Shown here: one piece after another, positions 41,746 to 53,702 of the stretch | Position numbering within the stretch: the stretch's first letter is position 1 | Layout: every line of letters begins with the position of its first letter | Assembly (NCBI GenBank): GCA_017470735.1 | Contig: JAFUYB010000066.1 | Coordinates: 1-64,000, forward strand | From: Lachnospiraceae bacterium | GTDB taxonomy: Bacteria; Bacillota; Clostridia; Lachnospirales; Lachnospiraceae | Direction of reading: 5' to 3' | DNA: 64,000 nt | Notes under the pieces: generated by a model | Seen by the model: the letters and a program-made list of their open reading frames with translations, nothing else | Database searches by the model: none | Told to the model about the DNA's origin: nothing | Made by a program: the position numbers and the translations under genes

Positions 41746-43894
41746 ATGAAACGATTTTTTCCGAAACCCTCCCGGCTGACCATCTGTTATGGCATAATGC
41801 TGTGCCTGTGTCTTGGCGGGATCTTCCTTTCCGTCGTGAATATGCCGGACCGTTCCGGCAGCTTTTCGGATACGATGGTTTCATTTGCAAAGGACTGGCA
41901 GACAGATGGTCGATCTGTCGGATCTGACTTCTCTCGACTCCGGGGAGACCGTTTTGACAAAGACGCTTCCCGATACTCTCCCTGACGGATGGTCGCTTAA
42001 TTTTGACAGCCACAATGTCTTTTTTTCGCTGTCCATCGACGGCCATAAGCCCTATCATTATTATTTAGAAGAAAATATCACCGGCAGAGGCTACGGCGAC
42101 GATTTTCACAGCCTTCCGCTCTCATCGCAGGATGCAGGCGCCGGGCTGACGCTTACCGTGACGCCGGTATATCCCCACAACACGGGCTCGGAATTCCGGA
42201 ACATGGTACTCGGTCCGTCCCAGGACTATTTTCACTGGCTGATCCACGAGCATCAGTTCTCTTTCGGGCTGTCCATCCTGATCGCCTTTTTCGGCTTCGC
42301 GATCCTGCTGCTGCAGCTCGGCTCGGACGCGGACCGGATCCGGGAAGGCCTTTCACTTCCCGCGCTCGGCGTCTGCGCGATCATCTTCGGACTATGGGCG
42401 TCCTTAGAGACCATCATTCCCCAGTTTCTTTTTGAGCATTCCGAGCTGCTGCGTCCGGCGGATTACCTGCTGCTGCCGTTTGCGGAGTATCCGTTGATCG
42501 TATTTGTCAACTCGATGACCGCCAAAAAACACAGATTTTATGAATGGAGCGCCTTTTTCATTTCTGCTGTCGCAGTTTTTCTGACCATTGCGTTCCGTTT
42601 CCTGGCCGGCACCGACATGCACAATCTGTCCTTTTTGCCCGCGTCCTATGGCCTTACGCTGATCATCGTCTGCTCGATCATCCTCGAAGAGCATCAGCTG
42701 TCACACGACCAGGAAATCAAAAAGGATCTGCGTCTGTCCCGTATCGGCATGCTTCTGTTTCTCGGCTGTCTGCTGATCGATCTGGCTAATTTCTTCCTTT
42801 CAGGCAGGCTTTCAAAAATAGACGATACCGTATTTTTCAGCCGGATCGGGCTGGTGCTTCTGATCGTCTCCTTATTCATCGACAGCATGCGCCGGATGGG
42901 CATCCGCCAGCGGAATGTCCAGCGTGACCGCTTTATCAACAAATTCCTGCAGTACTCCCTCTCGGCCAAATCGCCCGAACAGATCATCGGACAAATGCTG
43001 GATTTTCTCGGCAGGGAAATGGACGCGGACCGCGTCTACATTTTCGAGGAGGGCGCGCAGGGGTATTTTTCCAATTCGTATGAATGGTGCAAAGCGGGCA
43101 TCCGTCCGCAAAAGGATGTCCAGCAGCGCATCCCGTTTACCGGCCTGCTCGATACCTGGTTTGAGGATTTCGGGAAATATAACTATGTGATCGTCGATGA
43201 TGTGGAAGCCTACAAAGAAGTCAGTGAGCCGATGTACGAGCTGCTTTTGCAGCTGAATGTCGAAACTTTAGTGTCCGGTCCGTTGATCATCGACGGTGAT
43301 TACATCGGCTTTTTCGGCGTGGACAACCCTTCCAAAAAGAGCATCGCCAATGTGACCTACTCGATCCGCCTGATCGAATATTTCATGGCAGTCATGCTGC
43401 GGCAGCGCAACAACCAGCTTCTGCTGCGCCAGTACAGCTACCGTGACCAGATGACCGGCGCATTGAACCGTCGCGCCCTTGATGAATTTGTCCATGATGT
43501 CACCGCCGAACCGACTTCTCTCGGCGTTCTGATGTGCGATATCAACGGACTGAAACGGGCAAATGATTACTAGGGACATGAAGCGGGCGACCAGATGATC
43601 CGCGATGTCGCGGGCTGTCTTGCCGAGGTCTTCGGGACAGAACATGTCTTCCGTTTAGGCGGCGACGAATTCCTTTCCGTCGGCATCACCGGCAGGCAGT
43701 CTGTCTTTGAGACCAATGTACGGACACTGCGGCTGCTGCTCTCCGCCAAGGGACGCAGCGCTTCGCTTGGATTCGCGTTTGGAAATACCGGCAAAATGAC
43801 CTTTGAACAGATGCAAAAGACAGCGGATGCCCAGATGTACGCGGACAAACGGGCGTACTATGAAAGCCATCCGGACAGAAGAAGAAGGGAATAA
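41746..43894 (+). pseudogene. 7TM-GAF-GGDEF diguanylate cyclase, disrupted
   Basis: Three pieces add up to one membrane diguanylate cyclase. The first frame from ATG 41746 gives a signal-anchor (CYGIMLCLCLGGIFLSVVN) and breaks near 41900-41930; the reading continues one frame over from about 41906. That part has an extracytoplasmic domain, about seven membrane helices, a GAF domain and the start of GGDEF. An amber codon at 43571-43573 replaces the Tyr expected in the NDxYGH motif (AND-Y-stop-GHEAGD). The same frame then continues through FRLGGDEFLSVG to 43894. The two lesions suggest a decayed gene unless sequencing errors are involved. Confidence 0.85.
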
Positions 43895-43912
43895 TGCATT
43901 CCCTTCCGCCTG

Positions 43913-45715
43913 CTACTCTTTTGGATTGTGCCGCTCTTCGGCCACTACGATGCGGTTCCGTCCGGTCTCTTTTGCTTCATATAATGCCTTGTCTACTCTC
44001 GTGTAGACAGCTTTCTTGTCTTCGTAACCCTTGACCACGGCAACGCCGAGGCTGCAGGTCAGCTTGCGGATCTTCGGGAACGGATACAGCTCGACGGTCT
44101 GACGGATCTCCTCAGCACGCTCGACCGCCTGCTCTAAAGTGTTGTTCGGCAGGAGCATAAAGAATTCCTCACCGCCCCAGCGTCCGACTGCCTCACCGTC
44201 GTATTCACGGACTGTCGCATTCAATACGGCTGCGACGCCTTCCAGTATTTTATCCCCGGTTTCATGACCGCAGGTATCGTTGACCCTCTTGAAATGGTCG
44301 ATATCCATCATCACAAGCGCGACTTCGCTGTCATCCTGCGCCGCTTTATCCAAAGCCGCATTGATCCGCCGCTCGATCTCACGGCGGTTGTACAGCGCCG
44401 TCAGCTCATCGACGGTTGCCATATACAGCAATTTATCGTTGGCCTCAGTCAGATCCGCCAGCGACTGCCGCAGTTCACTGGATGTGACTTTTACCAGCGT
44501 CGTCAGCCGCTTGACCAGCGACGCCTGGCCGTGCATCTTGGATGTATCGACCTGTACCTGCGGGATCACGCGTCCGGTCTTTTCCCCCTCGCGCATCGCG
44601 ATCGTCAGCATCGTGATATTGTGCCACATGATGTGCCCGGTCTCCGGATCGCGGTTCAGCTCACCTCCCGTGCAGAAGCCGCAGGAAGTCGCCAGCTTCT
44701 GGAACGGTGCCATCTCGTTGTTGATGAAATAATTCCAGAATATCTTGCGCATCGTGCAGGTGTAGATCAGGATCGCCTCCGGCTCAAACTGCCGTACCTC
44801 TTCGGCACGGACATCCACCTCGGATACGATCGAAATCGGATCGCCGTAGGACATCGTCACCTTCATGCCGTTATGGATGTATCCCGCCAGATCCAGCGCG
44901 CCCTCTTCTCTGCTGGCCGCAACATGGCGGAGCATTGTCATCCCCTCATCCTCAACGGCCAGAGGGAACTCCATCGTATTATTGATAAAATTCTCGTCCT
45001 TGACGGACATATCCAGATAACGGCTGTACAGCTCGGCAGCTGGAAAATCGTCAACCGTATAGAGCGTGTTCTTGTGCGCTTTGGTCACGGTAAATGTCCG
45101 TCCCAGCGACTCCCAGCCTGCCGTAAACCCGACATTGATATGGAAATCCCTGCCCGCATAGGTCACAAGCGCCAGCGCATTATCAAAAACACCGCCCTCG
45201 GTCACGATAAACCTTCTGCCATGATCCAAATCATGTCCGATCGGGTAACCGCCGAAAATGCGGACCTTTGGATCGCACTGATCCAGGGAATGCAGAAATG
45301 TCAGATTGTCCACCGGAGCGCCCTGGATCAAAAGCTCTGCCGCCTTGATATCCGGCGTGTCATCAATGATCTGGCGTGCCTGTCTGCCGAATTCCTCCTC
45401 CTGGTCTAATATATCCGGGAAGAAATAGACCCGCGCCTCTGTCTTTTCAAAAAACATGGCGGACAGCAGAATGACCGGATCGGTCAGCGATCCGTTGATG
45501 ATCTCTGCATGGGATGAAATGCCGCACAGCTCGGCAAGCGGAAACGCCTCCATCAGACTGTCCCGCACCTGAAGGATCCAGGCCTCATCCTCCACACCGC
45601 AGTACATATGGAAGATCAGGGACTTGACCGTATGGCCGCCGTTATATTCCTGAATCTGCCGAACCGCCTCCCCCAAGGCTTCCTGACTGTAAATCTCAAA
45701 TAATAACTGCTTCAT
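43913..45715 (-). CDS. FIST-domain sensor diguanylate cyclase
   Basis: The 600-residue protein starts at ATG 45715 (GTGGAG upstream). The N-terminal 370 residues match FIST_N and FIST_C (SLIFHMYCGVEDEAW, IFGGYPIGHDL, NVGFTAGWESLGRTF, SCGFCTGGELNR). FIST domains are thought to bind small ligands such as amino acids. The C-terminal GGDEF domain has MDIDHFKRVNDTCGHETGDK and GRWGGEEFFMLLP, an intact active site for c-di-GMP synthesis. No transmembrane segment is visible, so it is a soluble sensor. It converges on the broken GGDEF gene 18 bp away. Confidence 0.92.
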   Translation of the reverse strand: MKQLLFEIYSQEALGEAVRQIQEYNGGHTVKSLIFHMYCGVEDEAWILQVRDSLMEAFPLAELCGISSHAEIINGSLTDPVILLSAMFFEKTEARVYFFPDILDQEEEFGRQARQIIDDTPDIKAAELLIQGAPVDNLTFLHSLDQCDPKVRIFGGYPIGHDLDHGRRFIVTEGGVFDNALALVTYAGRDFHINVGFTAGWESLGRTFTVTKAHKNTLYTVDDFPAAELYSRYLDMSVKDENFINNTMEFPLAVEDEGMTMLRHVAASREEGALDLAGYIHNGMKVTMSYGDPISIVSEVDVRAEEVRQFEPEAILIYTCTMRKIFWNYFINNEMAPFQKLATSCGFCTGGELNRDPETGHIMWHNITMLTIAMREGEKTGRVIPQVQVDTSKMHGQASLVKRLTTLVKVTSSELRQSLADLTEANDKLLYMATVDELTALYNRREIERRINAALDKAAQDDSEVALVMMDIDHFKRVNDTCGHETGDKILEGVAAVLNATVREYDGEAVGRWGGEEFFMLLPNNTLEQAVERAEEIRQTVELYPFPKIRKLTCSLGVAVVKGYEDKKAVYTRVDKALYEAKETGRNRIVVAEERHNPKE

Positions 45716-45746
45716 AAACTCTCCACCCTTTTCAAACTTATCCCTA

Positions 45747-45775
45747 ATTATAGGATTTATCGGTATGGTTTGCAA
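45747..45775 (-). promoter_or_regulatory. promoter of the FIST-GGDEF gene
   Basis: TTGCAA (45770-45775), 17-bp spacer and TATAAT (45747-45752) on the minus strand, a near-consensus sigma-A promoter. Confidence 0.75.
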
Positions 45776-45789
45776 GCGGAAGTTTAGGT

Positions 45790-45818
45790 TTGCTTCCTGC
45801 AAAGAATTGGATTATACT
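45790..45818 (+). promoter_or_regulatory. promoter of the small hydrolase gene
   Basis: TTGCTT (45790-45795), 17-bp spacer and TATACT (45813-45818), starting 14 bp from the divergent FIST-GGDEF promoter. Confidence 0.6.
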
Positions 45819-45855
45819 ATAGCCATATATTTTTGAAAAAAGAAAGGCAATCACC

Positions 45856-46422
45856 ATGACCAGCAAGATCGCAGTCATTTTTCCGGGAATCGGATATCAT
45901 AAGAATAAGCCTCTGCTCTATCATTCTGCCAAGCTTGCGGCGCAGCACGGCTTTAAGGTAAAAGCACTCGAATTTTCCGGCTTCCCGCAGAAGCTGAAAG
46001 GTGACCGCGAAGCGATGATGAAATCCTTTCAGATTGCGATCGCGCGGTCGGAAGACCAGCTCAAATTCATCGATTTTCCTGCCTATGACGATGTCGTTTT
46101 TATTTCCAAAAGCATCGGTACTGTCGCTGCCGCCATCTATGCGACCAAGCATGAAGTGCCCGCGCGGCAGCTTTATTTCACGCCGCTCGAACAGACCTTT
46201 TCACTGATCCAGGACGGCAACGGTCTTGTCTTCCACGGCACGGCGGACTCCTGGGTGGACACGGAAGCGGTAACGGCGGGCTGTCTGGAAAAGCATCTGA
46301 CATTAAAAACCGTTTTAGGCTCCAACCACTCTCTTGAAAGTGACGATGTCTTTGCCAATCTGCAGGATCTGCTCGTCATCATGGAAGATGTCAACCGCTT
46401 CTTATTAAATCAGGAAGTCTGA
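45856..46422 (+). CDS. small alpha/beta hydrolase
   Basis: The 188-residue protein has the core of an alpha/beta hydrolase. It starts KIAVIFPGIGYHKNKPLLYH. The nucleophile elbow is VFISKSIGTVAA (Ser86 in S-K-S-I-G), followed by VFHGTADSWVD (Asp131) and GSNHSLE (His158). The elbow lacks the first Gly of GxSxG. The substrate cannot be told; a carboxylesterase or thioesterase role is plausible. It begins behind AAAGGCAATCACC and is followed 45 bp later by a MATE transporter gene. Confidence 0.72.
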   Translation: MTSKIAVIFPGIGYHKNKPLLYHSAKLAAQHGFKVKALEFSGFPQKLKGDREAMMKSFQIAIARSEDQLKFIDFPAYDDVVFISKSIGTVAAAIYATKHEVPARQLYFTPLEQTFSLIQDGNGLVFHGTADSWVDTEAVTAGCLEKHLTLKTVLGSNHSLESDDVFANLQDLLVIMEDVNRFLLNQEV

Positions 46423-46467
46423 AAAAGACTTTTCCGCATCCGTAAATTCAAAAAAAGGACTTTTGTT

Positions 46468-47808
46468 ATGGAAATGAATATGACAAAGGGGAATCCGTTC
46501 CATCTGATTCTCCATTTTACAATACCGCTGTTTTTGGGAAACGCATTCCAACAGCTCTACAATATGGCGGATTCCGTGATCGTCGGAAAATTTGTCAGCG
46601 CCAACGCGCTCGCCGCCGTCGGTTCTACCGGCACGATCATGTTTCTCGTGCTCGGCATTGCCATCGGACTGACGACGGGCTTTTCGGTTATGACAAGCCA
46701 GTATTTCGGCGCCGACGACCAGCAGGGCGTGCGCTATTCCGTGACAGGCGGCATCCTGATGTCGGTCGCGTTTGGCATGCTGATCACGATCCTCGCTCTT
46801 TTGGCGATGCCGATGCTGCTGCGCCTGATGAATACGCCGGACGAGATCTATTCCGAAGCGCTCACATATATCAATATTATCTGCATCGGCACGACCGCCA
46901 TTTTGTTTTACAATTTGTTCGCGGCATTCCTGCGCGCGATCGGCAACAGCCGCGTCCCGCTCTTTTTCCTGATCTTTTCTGCCGTGCTCAATGTTTTTCT
47001 GGACCTGCTTTTGATCATCGGCTTTCACCTCGGCGTTGCCGGAGCGGCAATTGCAACGGTCTCGGCACAGGGTTTTTCCGCGATACTCTGCGCCGGATAT
47101 ATCTATATGAAAGTAGATGTGCTACGCCCCCGCCGCAGCGACTGGAAGCTTTATCTGCCATGCTGCGCCAAACAGCTTGCGATCGGCATTCCGATGGCTT
47201 TAGAAACCGGGATTACGGCAAGCGGAACTGTGATCATGCAGGCAGCGCTCAATATTTACGGCACGGTTTCGATCGCCGGGAGTACTGCCGCCTACAAGGT
47301 CGTCAACCTGCTCAGCCAGGGGCTGTATTCCGTCGGACAGACGATGGCAAGCTACTCCGGCCAGAATTTCGGTGCCGGTGACATCGGGCGCATCCATCAG
47401 GGAACGCGGGCGGCTATGAAGCTGTGCGTCATCTATTCCCTGGTGACGGCAGCGCTTGGTGTCATCTTTTTACCCTATCTGATTCAGTTATTTTTCTCCG
47501 GGGATGTATCCCTGGCGGAAATTATGCCTTGGGCCAAAATCGCCCACAACGAATGTGCCGCGCTCTACATCGCGCTCGGCGCGATCTTTGTCTACCGCAA
47601 CACCCTGCAGGGCTGCGGCTACAGCGTACAGGCAATGACCATGGGCATCATCGAGCTTTCTGCCCGCGTCGTAATGGCAGTGATCTCCATCCGCGTCCAC
47701 AGCTATCCGCTCGCGATCGGCGCCGATCCTGCCGCGTGGCTGACCGCCGGCGTATTCGGCTGGATTCTGTACCGCTGGCTGCTGTCCGAGCGGCGGTTTG
47801 CAATATAG
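46468..47808 (+). CDS. MATE family efflux transporter
   Basis: The 446-residue protein has 12 predicted membrane helices in two similar halves. MATE signatures include HFTIPLFLGNAFQQLYNMAD, SVIVGKFVSANALAAVGSTG and the second-half PMALETGITASGTVIMQAAL and SGQNFGAGDIGRIHQG. These transporters export cationic drugs or metabolites with Na+ or H+; the substrate is not predictable. The promoter of the next gene overlaps its last codons. Gene and motifs look intact. Confidence 0.93.
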   Translation: MEMNMTKGNPFHLILHFTIPLFLGNAFQQLYNMADSVIVGKFVSANALAAVGSTGTIMFLVLGIAIGLTTGFSVMTSQYFGADDQQGVRYSVTGGILMSVAFGMLITILALLAMPMLLRLMNTPDEIYSEALTYINIICIGTTAILFYNLFAAFLRAIGNSRVPLFFLIFSAVLNVFLDLLLIIGFHLGVAGAAIATVSAQGFSAILCAGYIYMKVDVLRPRRSDWKLYLPCCAKQLAIGIPMALETGITASGTVIMQAALNIYGTVSIAGSTAAYKVVNLLSQGLYSVGQTMASYSGQNFGAGDIGRIHQGTRAAMKLCVIYSLVTAALGVIFLPYLIQLFFSGDVSLAEIMPWAKIAHNECAALYIALGAIFVYRNTLQGCGYSVQAMTMGIIELSARVVMAVISIRVHSYPLAIGADPAAWLTAGVFGWILYRWLLSERRFAI

Positions 47809-47826
47809 CCGGTTATAGCGTATAAT
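47798..47826 (+). promoter_or_regulatory. promoter of the cyclophilin gene
   Basis: TTGCAA (47798-47803), 17-bp spacer and TATAAT (47821-47826); the -35 lies inside the last codons of the MATE gene. Confidence 0.75.
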
Positions 47827-47905
47827 CAAAAACTGTCTGAAATAAGGAAATTTTAGAAAAAGAACGCTTCCAATTGGAAACTGTACAAAAAGAGAGGACA
47901 CGAAA

Positions 47906-48427
47906 ATGGCACAGAACCCAATCGTAACGATCACTATGGAAAACGGCGATGTGATGAAGGCGGAGCTTTATCCTGACATCGCGCCCAACACGGTCAACAA
48001 TTTCATCAGCCTGATCCGGAAAAAATTCTATGACGGCACGATCTTCCACCGCGTCATCAACGGCTTTATGCTGCAGGGCGGCGATCCGGACGGCAACGGC
48101 ACGGGTGGACCCGATTACAGTATCCGCGGTGAATTTTTAAGCAACGGCTTTGAAAACAATTTAAAGCATACGCCGGGCGTCCTGTCGATGGCGCGCACGA
48201 GGATGCCGGATTCCGCGGGAAGCCAGTTTTTCATCATGCACAAGGATGCGCCGCATCTTGATGGGGAATATGCCGCTTTCGGCAAGATCACTGAGGGAAT
48301 GGACATCGTCAACCGGATTGCGGAAACGGATACAGATTTTTCCGACCGCCCGCTGACTGACCAGAAAATGGTGACGGTCACGGTAGAAACCTTCGGAGAA
48401 GAATATCCGGAGCCGGAGAAGGTCTGA
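47906..48427 (+). CDS. peptidyl-prolyl cis-trans isomerase, cyclophilin type
   Basis: The 173-residue protein is a stand-alone cytosolic cyclophilin. It has the active-site KFYDGTIFHRVINGFMLQGG (catalytic Arg in FHRV), GTGGPDYSIRGEF, GVLSMARTRMPDSAGSQFFI and LDGEYAAFGKITEGMD. There is no signal peptide. It accelerates proline isomerisation during protein folding. It has its own promoter and is convergent with metY. Confidence 0.94.
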   Translation: MAQNPIVTITMENGDVMKAELYPDIAPNTVNNFISLIRKKFYDGTIFHRVINGFMLQGGDPDGNGTGGPDYSIRGEFLSNGFENNLKHTPGVLSMARTRMPDSAGSQFFIMHKDAPHLDGEYAAFGKITEGMDIVNRIAETDTDFSDRPLTDQKMVTVTVETFGEEYPEPEKV

Positions 48428-48458
48428 TCCCCTCTCCGACTCCGGTTCATCTAAAATA

Positions 48459-49736
48459 TCATCCAAGCGCCTGCTCGATATCCGCGAGCAGGTCTTTTTT
48501 ATCTTCCAGCCCGCAGGACATCCGGACCAGCCCCGCGGGAATGCCCGCCGCCGCAAGCTGCTCGTCGGTCATCTGACGATGGGTCGATGTCGCGGGATTC
48601 AGACAGCAGGTCCGCGCGTCCGCTACATGCGTTTCGATCGCTGCCAGCTTGAGCCGTTTCATGAAGGCTCCTGCGGCTTCCCGTCCGCCCTCCAATTCAA
48701 AGGATACCACGCCGCATCCACCGTTTGGCATATATTTCTGCGACAGCTTATGATACGGATCACTTGCCAATCCCGGATAGCTGACGCTCTTTACCTTCGG
48801 ATGTTTCTCTAAAAATTCCGCGACTGCCATTCCATTTTCCACATGCCGCGGCATCCGCACATGCAAAGATTCCAGTCCCAGGTTCAAAAGGAACGCATTC
48901 TGCGGTGACTGGATGCAGCCGAAGTCACGCATCAGCTGCGATGTGCATTTGGTGATAAACGCTTTTTCTTTCCCGAATTTCTGGGCATAGATGATTCCAT
49001 GATAAGATTCATCCGGTGTGGTCAGCCCCGGAAACTTGTCCGCATGCGCCATCCAGTCAAAGCATCCGCGATCCACGACCGCGCCGCCGACTGCCGCGCC
49101 GTGTCCGTCCATGTACTTTGTCGTGGAATGCGTCACGATATCCGCGCCCCACTCAAACGGACGGCAGTTCACCGGCGTCGGAAAAGTATTGTCCACGATC
49201 AGCGGCACGCCGTGCGCATGCGCGGCTTCCGCAAATTTTTCAATATCGAGCACTGTCAGTGCCGGATTCGCGATCGTCTCACCGAATACCGCTTTTGTAT
49301 TCTCCTGAAACGCGGCTTCCAACTCCTCCCTGGTACAATCCGGCGATACAAAGGTCGATGTGATCCCCATCTTTGCCATCGTCACCGAAATCAGGTTGAA
49401 GGTTCCGCCATAAATCGACGCAGATGAAACAATATGGTCGCCGGCTTCACAGATATTAAACAGCGCAAAGAAATTCGCCGCCTGCCCCGATGAAGTCAGC
49501 ATCCCTGCCGTTCCGCCCTCCATCTCGGCAATCTTTGCAGCGACATGATCGTTGGTCGGATTCTGCAGGCGGGTGTAGAAATAGCCCTCTGCCTCCAGAT
49601 CAAACAGCTTGCCCATATCCTCGCTCGTATCGTATTTGAATGTCGTGGACTGCACGATCGGTATCTGCCGCGGCTCACCGTTCCCCGGCCGATAACCTCC
49701 CTGCACACATACAGTTCCCTGCCCGTAGCTTTCCAT
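48459..49736 (-). CDS. metY: O-acetylhomoserine sulfhydrylase (MetY type)
   Basis: The 425-residue PLP enzyme of the Cys/Met metabolism family starts at ATG 49736, nine bases after GGAGG. It has PIVQSTTFKYDTSEDMGKLF, EGYFYTRLQNPTNDHVAAKI, MLTSSGQAANFFAL and the PLP lysine in VTHSTTKYMDGHG. The length and the YFYTRLQNPT form are those of O-acetylhomoserine aminocarboxypropyltransferases, which make homocysteine from O-acetylhomoserine and sulfide. The metA gene just upstream makes the substrate. Confidence 0.92.
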   Translation of the reverse strand: MESYGQGTVCVQGGYRPGNGEPRQIPIVQSTTFKYDTSEDMGKLFDLEAEGYFYTRLQNPTNDHVAAKIAEMEGGTAGMLTSSGQAANFFALFNICEAGDHIVSSASIYGGTFNLISVTMAKMGITSTFVSPDCTREELEAAFQENTKAVFGETIANPALTVLDIEKFAEAAHAHGVPLIVDNTFPTPVNCRPFEWGADIVTHSTTKYMDGHGAAVGGAVVDRGCFDWMAHADKFPGLTTPDESYHGIIYAQKFGKEKAFITKCTSQLMRDFGCIQSPQNAFLLNLGLESLHVRMPRHVENGMAVAEFLEKHPKVKSVSYPGLASDPYHKLSQKYMPNGGCGVVSFELEGGREAAGAFMKRLKLAAIETHVADARTCCLNPATSTHRQMTDEQLAAAGIPAGLVRMSCGLEDKKDLLADIEQALG

Positions 49737-49762
49737 TTTCGTCATCCTCCTTTATCATCTGG

Positions 49763-50716
49763 TCAAATCCCGTAAAACAGGTCGTGTTTAAAATCTCCCC
49801 ACGCATTATCAGCGAAATCATACGGGGTGAGCTGGTAAACATAGTAATTGAGCCAATTCGTATACAGCGTATTGGCATGGGCGCGCCACTGCAAAAGTGG
49901 ACGCTGCGTCGGATCGTTGTCGGGATAATAGTTGACCGGCAGATCGGTGTCCAACCCCTTCTTCTGATCTCGTTTGTATTCCACATCCAGTGTCAGACGG
50001 TCGTATTCGGGATGCCCCATCACAAAAATCTGGCTGCCGTCCTTGGACATGCAAAGGAATACGCCGACCTCGTCCGAATCCGCCAGGGTCAGCAAATTGG
50101 GATTCTGCCGGATATCCTCTGAATCCACATCGGTATACCGGGAATGCGGCGCGTAAAAAATATCATTGAACCCCCGCACCAATGGAATCTTGCGGTGCTG
50201 CACCTTGTGCGGATAGACACCGAATACTTTTTTGGGCAAAATCCGTTTGTGGATGCCGTAGTGGTAATACAAACCCGCCTGCGCGCCCCAGCACAGATGC
50301 AGCGTAGATGTCACATGGCGCTTGGTCCATTCCATGATCCGGCAGATCTCATCCCAGTAATCCACCTCTTCAAAATCGTACAGCTCTACCGGCGCACCCG
50401 TGATGATCAGACCGTCAAGATTTTTATCCTTTACCGCATCAAAGGTCTCATAAAATTTCATCAGATGGCTCTGCGCCGTGTGCGTCGCGCTGTGGCTGGC
50501 CGTCTTTAAAAAGGTAATGTCCACCTGCAGCGGCGTGTTGGAAAGCATCCTGAGTATCTGAAGCTCGGTATCCTCTTTTAATGGCATGAGGTTCAGGATG
50601 CCGATTTCCAGAGGACGGATGTCCTGGTGCATGGCGCGGTCTTCGTCCATGACGAAAATGTTTTCTTTTTCCAGGATGCTTCGGACCGGGAGGTCTGATT
50701 GGGTTCTGATTGGCAT
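49763..50716 (-). CDS. metA: homoserine O-acetyltransferase (MetA family)
   Basis: The 317-residue protein matches MetA over its length. The catalytic Cys142 is in TLHLCWGAQAGLYYHYG; His235 and Glu237 are in FVMGHPEYDRL. Substrate choice in this family depends on residue 111: E. coli, which uses succinyl-CoA, has Gly, while Bacillus acetyltransferases have Glu. Here TGAPVELYDF places Glu at 111, so acetyl-CoA use is likely despite the common succinyltransferase annotation. This fits the neighbouring metY. No SAM riboswitch or T-box is visible upstream. Confidence 0.93.
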   Translation of the reverse strand: MPIRTQSDLPVRSILEKENIFVMDEDRAMHQDIRPLEIGILNLMPLKEDTELQILRMLSNTPLQVDITFLKTASHSATHTAQSHLMKFYETFDAVKDKNLDGLIITGAPVELYDFEEVDYWDEICRIMEWTKRHVTSTLHLCWGAQAGLYYHYGIHKRILPKKVFGVYPHKVQHRKIPLVRGFNDIFYAPHSRYTDVDSEDIRQNPNLLTLADSDEVGVFLCMSKDGSQIFVMGHPEYDRLTLDVEYKRDQKKGLDTDLPVNYYPDNDPTQRPLLQWRAHANTLYTNWLNYYVYQLTPYDFADNAWGDFKHDLFYGI

Positions 50717-50739
50717 AGCTTGGGTTCCTCATATACTCC

Positions 50740-50769
50740 GGGAAAACAAAATATATATTTCATTTTCCC
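50740..50769. other. hairpin between ligA and metA
   Basis: GGGAAAA (50740-50746) and TTTTCCC (50763-50769) flank an AT palindrome (AAATATATATTT). It directly follows the ligA stop codon on the minus strand without a T-run. It may protect or process the polycistronic message. Confidence 0.45.
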
Positions 50770-53567
<2,798 letters not shown>

Positions 53568-53702
53568 TTCCATAAGCATCTGTAATCCAAAATACACAAC
53601 ACGATTGATAGAAAACACGACAAGGGGTATTGTAGCTCCTTCACCCCATGCCGTGTCTCATCGCTTGTGTAATAATGCGCTGTATAAAACAACCGCAACT
53701 AA

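Noticed and set aside
43571-43573. In-frame TAG read as a recoded amino acid (for example pyrrolysine)
   Set aside because: The same gene has a separate frameshift and the amber codon replaces a conserved Tyr, so mutation is simpler; other genes here show no in-frame TAG.
48400-48458. Terminator between cyclophilin and metY genes
   Set aside because: A G/C-rich imperfect hairpin can be drawn but it includes coding bases and has no T-run on either strand.
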